NCBI GenBank assembly: GCA_937996595.1
Contig: CALKVC010000160.1
Span: 1-21,125 of the forward strand
Length of the DNA stretch: 21,125 bases
Reading direction: 5' to 3'
Origin: an uncultured Chitinophagaceae bacterium
GTDB lineage: Bacteria; Bacteroidota; Bacteroidia; Chitinophagales; Chitinophagaceae
Both the position numbers and the translations under genes were made by a program. The stretch's first letter is position 1; the number at the start of each line of letters is the position of its first letter. The notes beneath the pieces are model-generated. The model ran no database searches. It was given only the letters and a program-made list of their open reading frames with translations, and had not been told where the DNA came from. Below are positions 8,690 through 14,110 of the stretch, piece after piece.

Positions 8690-8702
8690 AAGATGTCATC
8701 TT
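8690..8702. repeat. Palindrome AAGATGTCATCTT, copy 1
   Basis: A 13-bp perfect palindrome around a central T. Its 11-bp core AGATGTCATCT recurs at 8756-8766, 65 bp away start to start, both within the short convergent intergenic region. It may be a protein-binding site; no function is recognised. Confidence 0.6.
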
Positions 8703-8755
8703 AAAAAAACCTTTATAACGATTTGATTATGAAAACGATACGAATCATTTTACAA

Positions 8756-8766
8756 AGATGTCATCT
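8756..8766. repeat. Palindrome AGATGTCATCT, copy 2
   Basis: Exact second copy of the 11-bp palindromic core at 8691-8701. It lies downstream of the stop codons of both flanking genes, an unusual place for an operator. Confidence 0.6.
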
Positions 8767-8842
8767 CAAATCTATGTCCTAAGACCTTACTAAAATCCAT
8801 TGAATACAAATATTCATTTGCCAGTATTTCGCTTTCAACTCC

Positions 8843-9247
8843 TCAGTCAAAGGATTCATCATTCAGGTGAACCTTGGTCATTTCATAAAAATGATTCTGC
8901 AGGTTATGTACATAAATGGAATGCGTAATATGACGCGTTTCATCGCGGTACCAAACCTCCATTCGGGAAAAATCACCTTCTTTTGGAATCAGGATCCGGA
9001 AAGCGCCTTTCATGTATTTTACCGTTCCGTCGTCATTCACCTGCTTGTGGAATTTGAAATTATTCAACTCCGCTTCGTCTAGCGGTAAAGGTTGTAACTG
9101 GTTCAGTTCATACCAGAACTCCTGGCCTGTATCAACACAAACCTGTTTCTCATCACCATTCAGGTTGGTAACTTCACCTCTTTTCATATCACCATCGTTA
9201 TCGGCGATCAAATAATCACCTACTTTTATTTCATGGAACTTTATCAT
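8843..9247 (-). CDS. Uncharacterised 134-residue protein
   Basis: I do not recognise the family. The protein is soluble, acidic, with no signal peptide, membrane segment or cysteine motif. The N-terminal half (MIKFHEIKVGDYLIADNDG..., then GEVTNLNGDEKQVCVDTG and FWYELNQLQPLPL) has the look of a small beta-barrel 'KVGDYV..G.V' fold, as in SH3-like domains; this is a resemblance only. Residues ~65-130 alternate hydrophobic and charged residues (FRILIPKEGDFSRMEVWYRD; HSIYVHNLQNHFYEMT), consistent with beta strands followed by a helix. It is read in the same direction as hmgA, 150 bases downstream of it, and may be co-transcribed or have its own promoter. The ATG start is the first in the open frame and no Shine-Dalgarno sequence is needed in this phylum. 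Confidence 0.8.
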   Translation of the reverse strand: MIKFHEIKVGDYLIADNDGDMKRGEVTNLNGDEKQVCVDTGQEFWYELNQLQPLPLDEAELNNFKFHKQVNDDGTVKYMKGAFRILIPKEGDFSRMEVWYRDETRHITHSIYVHNLQNHFYEMTKVHLNDESFD

Positions 9248-9338
9248 AGCTGATTGTTTTAGTGATTACAATTTAAACATTTTTTTATCAGTTAAAAAAT
9301 TGTTCTATATCACCGTATCATGGTTGAACAGCAATAAC

Positions 9339-9371
9339 GAAAGCTATCCAATAGCTGTGTACCTATTACAA
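9339..9371 (-). promoter_or_regulatory. Weak candidate promoter with overlapping hairpin, upstream of the 134-residue protein
   Basis: On the minus strand, TAGCTTTC (9346 down to 9339) matches the -7 consensus except the last base; a TTG (9371-9369) lies 22 bases upstream, slightly too far. A perfect 6-bp inverted repeat AGCTAT-CCA-ATAGCT (9342-9356) overlaps the -7 box, so it could be an operator, or an hmgA 3' hairpin; it has no T-run. Confidence 0.3.
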
Positions 9372-9397
9372 TAAACCGGTGACTGTACAAGTAGTGG

Positions 9398-10555
9398 CTA
9401 TTCCGCCCAGCTCATCACATAGCCCTTGTTTTCAATTTCAATGGCTGTTTCAGTTAGTTGCAACGGCCTGAAAGTGTCAACCATAACGGCCAGTTCCTTT
9501 GTTTCCTTTGCGCCTATACTTTTCTCCACAGCACCCGGATGCGGCCCGTGCGGAATACCGGCCGGGTGAAGGGTAATCATACCACGGGTTACATGCTTGC
9601 GGCTCATGAATTCCCCATCAACATAATACAGCAGTTCATCACTGTCGATATTGCTATGGTTATATGGTGCCGGAATAGCTTGGGGGTGGTAGTCGTATAA
9701 CCTGGGAACAAAGGAACAGATTACAAATGCATCTGTTTCAAATGTCTGGTGAACGGGTGGCGGCTGATGTACACGGCCTGTGATTGGTTCAAAATCATGA
9801 ATACTGAATGCATATGGATAACAGCATCCATCCCAGCCTACCACATCAAAAGGATGTGTGCCATAATGAATACCATACAAGAAACCCTGTTTTTTTGTCT
9901 TAATGATGAAATCTCCTTTTTCATCGATGGTTTGCAGGTTCTCAGGAGTTCGGATATCCCTTTCACAAAATGGTGAATGTTCCATCAGCTGTCCGTATTT
10001 GCTCAGGTATCTTTTAGGATAACGTATAGGTGCATGCGATTCCACAATAAACAGGCGGTTATCTTCAGTATTAAAATGGATCTGGTATATACAACCCCTT
10101 GGAATAACCAGGTAATCGCCATAACTGAAAGTAAGTTCTCCATAGCAGGTTTTCAGTGTACCGGAGCCTTCATGAATAAAAATCACTTCATCAGAATCCG
10201 CATTTTTATAAAAATATCCTGCCATGCTTTTGCGGGGAGCCGCCAGCACGATATGGCAATCATTGTTCACCAATACTGCTTTACGGCTTTGCAGAAAGTC
10301 ATCTTCAGGCTTAACCTTAAACCCTTCCAGGCTCCGGTGTTTTAGCATTTTTTCCTCTGCAATTTTTGGGGCAACATTCACGGGTTCATCGCAACTAACA
10401 ATCAGTGTTGGTTCATAACAATGATACAGCAGTGAATAATCGTTGGAAAATCCTTCTGTTGAAAAAAGTTCTTCGGCATACAGGCTGCCATCCGGCTTAC
10501 GGAACTGTACGTGCCGCTTATGCGGGAAATTCCCCGCTTTATGATAATGTGGCAT
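9398..10555 (-). CDS. hmgA: Homogentisate 1,2-dioxygenase
   Basis: 385 residues, the usual size for the bacterial family. The enzyme opens the ring of homogentisate with O2 and Fe(II) to give maleylacetoacetate in tyrosine and phenylalanine breakdown, in the cytoplasm. The start MPHYHKAGNFPHKRH is typical. The two cupin-like halves are visible; candidate iron ligands are H300 and E307 (in YNHSNIDSDE) and H336 (in PAGIPHGPHP), which correspond to the His/Glu/His set of the human enzyme by motif, not by computed alignment. The substrate-pocket stretch GWDGCCYPYAFSI and HQPPPVHQTF are also characteristic. hppD and the later pathway genes are not next to it in this window. An 8-bp inverted repeat lies in its leader (10585-10613). 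It is divergent from the metallophosphoesterase gene. Confidence 0.95.
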   Translation of the reverse strand: MPHYHKAGNFPHKRHVQFRKPDGSLYAEELFSTEGFSNDYSLLYHCYEPTLIVSCDEPVNVAPKIAEEKMLKHRSLEGFKVKPEDDFLQSRKAVLVNNDCHIVLAAPRKSMAGYFYKNADSDEVIFIHEGSGTLKTCYGELTFSYGDYLVIPRGCIYQIHFNTEDNRLFIVESHAPIRYPKRYLSKYGQLMEHSPFCERDIRTPENLQTIDEKGDFIIKTKKQGFLYGIHYGTHPFDVVGWDGCCYPYAFSIHDFEPITGRVHQPPPVHQTFETDAFVICSFVPRLYDYHPQAIPAPYNHSNIDSDELLYYVDGEFMSRKHVTRGMITLHPAGIPHGPHPGAVEKSIGAKETKELAVMVDTFRPLQLTETAIEIENKGYVMSWAE

Positions 10556-10584
10556 GAGTGTGTATTTATTTTTAGATAAAATGA

Positions 10585-10613
10585 TTGTTGTGATTGTAAA
10601 AATTACACAACAA
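10585..10613 (-). repeat. Inverted repeat in the hmgA leader
   Basis: TTGTTGTG (10585-10592) and CACAACAA (10606-10613) form a perfect 8-bp inverted repeat with a 13-base spacer, 30-58 bases upstream of the hmgA start codon. It could be an operator for a dimeric regulator of tyrosine catabolism or an mRNA hairpin. The 204-base divergent region shows no confident TAnnTTTG box. Confidence 0.45.
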
Positions 10614-10759
10614 CTAATACCCTTTGCACAATGCCAGCATCAGGAAATAATATTTCCAGTTTCGCTTGTCTATGTAGTAAATAAAATTCCTGAAAAAGGT
10701 CATTACACAGATTTGATAATTAACTTCAACCCAAATTTACCAATTTAATCTGAGTAATC

Positions 10760-11293
10760 TTGACAAGAATAGGCCTCATATCAGACACCCATGATTTCCT
10801 GGATGAAAACATATTTGAGCATTTCAGAAACTGCGATGAAATATGGCATGCCGGTGATTTTGGTTCATTCAGCCTTGCGCAAAACCTCTTCCGGGGTGTT
10901 CAAAACCTGCAAAAAGGGATTAACAACAGTAAATCTGCGAAAGAAATTATCCTTCGCGGCGTTTATGGCAATATAGACGGTACAGATATCAGGTCAGTGT
11001 ATCCAGAAAAATTGCATTTTACCTGCGAAGGCGTTCGGGTATTCATGCAACATATTGGGGGATATCCCGGTAAATATGCCCCCGGGGTAAAAAAGGAAAT
11101 AACCAATAATAAATCCGCACTGTTTATCAGTGGCCACAGCCATATCCTGAAAATAATGTACGACGAAAAGTTGCAATGCCTGCATATGAACCCGGGAGCA
11201 GCAGGAAAACAGGGTTGGCATAAGGTACGCACCATCATCCGCTTTGTTATTGATCAAACGGATATGAAGGATTGTGAAGTGATTGAATTGTAA
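10760..11293 (+). CDS. YfcE/MJ0936-type metallophosphoesterase
   Basis: 177 residues of the calcineurin-like phosphoesterase fold, close in size to YfcE/MJ0936 phosphodiesterases. Metal-binding motifs are all present: D9-x-H11 (SDTHD), G32-D33 (HAGDFG), G70-N71 (VYGNID), H98 (MQHIGG) and G125-H-S-H128. The start is TTG at 10760: an in-frame TGA lies at 10751-10753, and the first beta-strand motif begins at residue 4, so no later ATG could serve. It likely hydrolyses phosphodiesters or small phosphorylated compounds in the cytoplasm; the true substrate is unknown. It converges with the PD40 gene with only 60 bases between and no clear terminator. Confidence 0.9.
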   Translation: MTRIGLISDTHDFLDENIFEHFRNCDEIWHAGDFGSFSLAQNLFRGVQNLQKGINNSKSAKEIILRGVYGNIDGTDIRSVYPEKLHFTCEGVRVFMQHIGGYPGKYAPGVKKEITNNKSALFISGHSHILKIMYDEKLQCLHMNPGAAGKQGWHKVRTIIRFVIDQTDMKDCEVIEL

Positions 11294-11319
11294 CCTAAAT
11301 CTCGAATTTTATCAACCGG

Positions 11320-11344
11320 AAACTTCAAACTTCGAACTTCAAAC
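11320..11344. repeat. Short tandem repeat of (A/G)AACTTC
   Basis: Three 7-base units (AAACTTC, AAACTTC, GAACTTC) plus a partial AAAC, in the 60-base gap between two convergent genes. It may be a slippage-made microsatellite. Confidence 0.7.
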
Positions 11345-11353
11345 CATAAACAA

Positions 11354-12454
11354 CTACTCCACCCAGTCCGCTATAAAAATATTCGTATCCCTGCTTCCGC
11401 CATTATTACGGTTGCTACTGAATATAATCCTTTTACCGTTGGGGCTGAACATGGGGAATGCATCAAACCCTTTGTCCCTGGAAATTTTTTCCATCCCGGA
11501 ACCGTCGAGGTTACAACGATACATATTAAATGGGAAACCACGCTTGTATTCATGGTTGCTGCAGAATATAAAATGATTCCCGTCAGGTGTAAAATTGGGC
11601 GCCCAGTTAGCCTGCTTCAGGTTGGTTACCTGCCGGGCATCTGTTCCATCCATGTTGGCTATCCAAACTTCCATATTGGTTGGTGCAACCATATTTTCAG
11701 CCAGCAGTTCTTTATATTCCCTGATTGCTGAATCTGTTTTTGGCCTGGAAGCTCTCCAGATAATCTTTGATCCGTCCGGGCTGAACCATGCCCCGCCATC
11801 ATACCCCAATGCATTCGTAATACGCTTCACATTCTTTCCATTCATATTCATGGTATACAATTCAAGGTCACCGTCACGCATAGATGTAAATACAATCTTG
11901 TCGCCTTTGGGAGAGATTGTCGCCTCAGCGTCATATCCGGGGGTTTTGGTAAGGCGTTTTATCACATTCCCATTCGTATCTGCTTTAAAAATATCAAACT
12001 CAGGATACAGAGGCCAGATGTACTTGTTACCATATTTCTTCCTGTCAGGTACCGGCGGGCAATCCTTTCCTCCAAGATGAGTGGAGCCATACAAAATATG
12101 TTTACCATCAGGGAAGAAAAATGAGCAGGTGGTGCGGCCGGTTCCGGTACTAACCAGTTTTGGCGTAAATTGTTCCTCCGGTGATTCAGGAAGTTTTCCC
12201 ATCCATATCTGGTCGCAGGCAATCCCGTTTTTTGTATCCGTTCTCTGGTAAACCAGGTACTTACCGTCAAAACTGAAGTACGCTTCGGCATTGTCTCCAC
12301 CAAATGTCAACTGACGGATATTCCTGAAATGGGTTTCGCCGGGAAAATGAATGGTATCTGAAGGGCCTGATGTAATGTACAGTTTATCATTGCTGTTAAA
12401 TGCTGATGACAATGAAAATACCGCCAAACCCGCCAAAAAGAAGAGATATCTCAT
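11354..12454 (-). CDS. Secreted PD40 (TolB-like) beta-propeller protein
   Basis: 366 residues. Residues 1-18 form a signal peptide (MRYLFFLAGLAVFSLSSA), so the protein is exported. Six WD40-like/PD40 strands can be seen at about residues 60-69 (FSFDGKYLVY), 112-122 (FFPDGKHILYG), 180-189 (ISPKGDKIVF), 224-233 (FSPDGSKIIW), 288-297 (FTPDGNHFIF) and 336-345 (FSPNGKRIIF), which would build a six-bladed propeller like that of TolB. It lacks the TolB N-terminal domain and no tol/pal genes are near, so it is not called TolB. A conserved Cys at 80, 110 and 132 is notable in a secreted protein. Such propellers bind peptides, proteins or sugars; its ligand cannot be told from sequence. A -7 promoter element lies just upstream. 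Confidence 0.88.
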   Translation of the reverse strand: MRYLFFLAGLAVFSLSSAFNSNDKLYITSGPSDTIHFPGETHFRNIRQLTFGGDNAEAYFSFDGKYLVYQRTDTKNGIACDQIWMGKLPESPEEQFTPKLVSTGTGRTTCSFFFPDGKHILYGSTHLGGKDCPPVPDRKKYGNKYIWPLYPEFDIFKADTNGNVIKRLTKTPGYDAEATISPKGDKIVFTSMRDGDLELYTMNMNGKNVKRITNALGYDGGAWFSPDGSKIIWRASRPKTDSAIREYKELLAENMVAPTNMEVWIANMDGTDARQVTNLKQANWAPNFTPDGNHFIFCSNHEYKRGFPFNMYRCNLDGSGMEKISRDKGFDAFPMFSPNGKRIIFSSNRNNGGSRDTNIFIADWVE

Positions 12455-12476
12455 CAGTTATATTTTTTATCAGCCG

Positions 12477-12484
12477 CAAAGATA
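12477..12484 (-). promoter_or_regulatory. -7 promoter element of the PD40 gene
   Basis: On the minus strand this reads TATCTTTG, a perfect TAnnTTTG. It sits 22 bases before the start codon, giving a leader of about 16 bases. No TTG is seen at the -33 position. Confidence 0.65.
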
Positions 12485-12502
12485 ACATCACATATAAAAA
12501 TA

Positions 12503-12521
12503 ATTGTCAGAATATTGTCAG
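12503..12521. repeat. Direct repeat ATTGTCAG x2 in the divergent promoter region
   Basis: ATTGTCAG occurs at 12503-12510 and 12514-12521, 11 bp apart (one helical turn), between the divergent PD40 and TPR-lipoprotein genes. The spacing is typical of sites for tandem-binding regulators; no regulator is identified. Confidence 0.5.
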
Positions 12522-12541
12522 CGCTTCTATGCGGTAAACAT

Positions 12542-12549
12542 TAAATTTG
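12542..12549 (+). promoter_or_regulatory. -7 promoter element directly before the TPR lipoprotein
   Basis: TAAATTTG is a perfect -7 match, ending 7 bases before the ATG at 12557. The nearest TTG (12515-12517) is 24 bases upstream, longer than the usual 19-21. If used, the mRNA would be leaderless or nearly so. Confidence 0.5.
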
Positions 12550-12556
12550 TCAATAA

Positions 12557-13372
12557 ATGAAACCAACCATACTTTTCTTTGCCATGTGCCAGTTTTTTTT
12601 ACTGGCTGCCTGCCATGATCCGGAACGGGAAAACAATCCCGATATCCAAACCAGTGATACTGCTGCTGATGAAAAAAATTTAACCTCGTTGGTATCTAAA
12701 TATCCCGATTCAATTATTTTCAGGGAAACCCTCGTGATGTTTTACAGGAACAGTGGAAATTATGAAAAAGCTATCTCCGAAATAAATAAGGCCATACAAC
12801 ATGACAGCCTCCTGCCCCGCTTATGGGAATCGAAAGCCCTGTTGCATTTTGAAAATGAGGATACAATGCCTGCTATCCGCTCGCTGGAAAAAGCAATCAG
12901 CCTGGTTCCCGAAACAAAATACCTCGTTGGGCTGGGGAACCTGTATGCACAAACCAAAAATCCAAAAGCACTGCAAATAGCCGCTTTATTGCTGAAAAGC
13001 GGCCAAATGGAATCAGCAAAAGATGCCAATTACATATCAGGCCTTTATTATACCTATAAAAATGAAAAAGAGAAAGCCATCGTTTATTTCGATAAATGCC
13101 TGAACCTGCAATTTTCATTCATGGATGCTTACCGTGAAAAAGCGATCGCATTGTATGATTTGGGTAAATATGATTCATCCCTGGCTGTGCTTGACAAAGC
13201 CCTTACTTTGCAAAACAGTTTTGAAGAAGGGTATTATTACAGCGGCAGGTGCCTTGAAAAACTGAACAGGAAAGAAGAAGCCATTCAGTCTTACAGGAAT
13301 GCACTCGTGTACGATCCCGAATATACTGAGGCAAAAGATGCATTAAACAGGCTTTTGCATGTGGCCAATTAA
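12557..13372 (+). CDS. TPR-repeat lipoprotein
   Basis: 271 residues. The signal peptide ends in a lipobox, LLAAC, with the lipidated cysteine at C19; the linker after it is acidic and D/T/N-rich. From about residue 49 to 267 it is a helical array of about six TPR-like units; the clearest are 55-84 (YRNSGNYEKAISEINKAI), 88-118, 156-186 (YYTYKNEKEKAIVYFDKCL), 190-220 (YDLGKYDSSLAVLDKAL) and 224-254. TPR lipoproteins are usually periplasmic or outer-membrane scaffolds for protein contacts; the partner is unknown. It is 49 bases upstream of rpe, which has its own weak -7-like box, so co-transcription is possible but not required. Confidence 0.9.
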   Translation: MKPTILFFAMCQFFLLAACHDPERENNPDIQTSDTAADEKNLTSLVSKYPDSIIFRETLVMFYRNSGNYEKAISEINKAIQHDSLLPRLWESKALLHFENEDTMPAIRSLEKAISLVPETKYLVGLGNLYAQTKNPKALQIAALLLKSGQMESAKDANYISGLYYTYKNEKEKAIVYFDKCLNLQFSFMDAYREKAIALYDLGKYDSSLAVLDKALTLQNSFEEGYYYSGRCLEKLNRKEEAIQSYRNALVYDPEYTEAKDALNRLLHVAN

Positions 13373-13406
13373 TGAAAGAATGGTAATTTACAAACAAATA
13401 AACGTT

Positions 13407-13414
13407 TAAATTTC
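13407..13414 (+). promoter_or_regulatory. Candidate -7 element before rpe
   Basis: TAAATTTC differs from the consensus only in the last base and ends 7 bases before the rpe ATG, the same spacing as the box before the TPR lipoprotein gene. It overlaps a 10-bp palindrome TAAACGTTTA (13399-13408). No -33 TTG is present. Confidence 0.3.
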
Positions 13415-13421
13415 ATACAGC

Positions 13422-14069
13422 ATGGCATTGATAGCCCCTTCCCTTTTATCAGCAGATTTCCTTAACCTGCAACATGATTGCAATATGCTGAATAACAGTA
13501 AAGCCGACTGGTTTCACCTGGATGTGATGGATGGGAGGTTTGTACCTAATATCAGCTTTGGGCCAATGATCGTTGAATTCTTCAGGAAATCCACCACTAA
13601 ATATTGCGATGTTCACCTGATGATTGAAGAACCGGGAAAATATGCAGAGGCATTTAAGAAAGCAGGTGCCGATAACCTTACCGTACATGTGGAAGCATGC
13701 CCGCACCTGCACCGGAATATACAGCAGATTAAAGCACTTGGTATGCATGCCGGTGTGGCTATCAATCCACACACACCTGTTGAAAGTATTTCAGACATTC
13801 TTGCAGATATAGATCTTGTTTGTTTAATGAGTGTAAACCCAGGGTTTGGCGGTCAGGCTTTCATACCAAATACTTTGCATAAAATATCACAATTGAGTAA
13901 AATGATCAAAGACCGTGCACTATCTGTGAAAATAGAAATTGATGGCGGTGTTACGCTGGATAATGCTAAATCTATCATTGATGCCGGAGCCGATGTATTA
14001 GTTGCCGGAAATACCGTGTTCAAATCGGCGAACCCGGCTGCAACCATTGAATTATTGAAAAAATTATAA
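13422..14069 (+). CDS. rpe: Ribulose-phosphate 3-epimerase
   Basis: 215 residues, full length for the family. It interconverts D-ribulose 5-phosphate and D-xylulose 5-phosphate in the pentose phosphate pathway. TIM-barrel signatures: S10-A-D12 (PSLLSADF), H32-x-D34 (FHLDVMDG, D34 being a catalytic acid/base), H65 (DVHLM), MSVNPGFGGQ (136-145), D174 (EIDGGV, the second catalytic aspartate), and AGNTVF near the C-terminus for phosphate binding. The metal-ligand set H32/D34/H65/D174 is intact. It lies between a TPR lipoprotein and a TonB-dependent receptor gene, all on the plus strand, with gaps of 49 and 41 bases, so a three-gene transcript is plausible. Confidence 0.97.
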   Translation: MALIAPSLLSADFLNLQHDCNMLNNSKADWFHLDVMDGRFVPNISFGPMIVEFFRKSTTKYCDVHLMIEEPGKYAEAFKKAGADNLTVHVEACPHLHRNIQQIKALGMHAGVAINPHTPVESISDILADIDLVCLMSVNPGFGGQAFIPNTLHKISQLSKMIKDRALSVKIEIDGGVTLDNAKSIIDAGADVLVAGNTVFKSANPAATIELLKKL

Positions 14070-14110
14070 GCATCCGGCGCTTTCGCTTATCCCAAAACGG
14101 TTATTATACC

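Noticed and set aside
9977..10345. Plus-strand open frames across the hmgA region
   Set aside because: They are antisense to a confidently recognised homogentisate dioxygenase and encode no known family.
10554..10748. A 64-codon plus-strand open frame in the hmgA/phosphoesterase gap
   Set aside because: It overlaps the hmgA start codon on the other strand and the hmgA leader repeat, and has a low-complexity AT-derived composition.
11595..12080. A 161-codon open frame on the plus strand inside the PD40 gene
   Set aside because: It is antisense to a protein with clear propeller repeats and a signal peptide, has no recognisable motif, and reflects codon bias of the real gene.
11354..12454. tolB of the Tol-Pal system
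   Set aside because: Only the PD40 propeller part is present, without the TolB N-terminal domain, and no tolQRA or pal gene is nearby.
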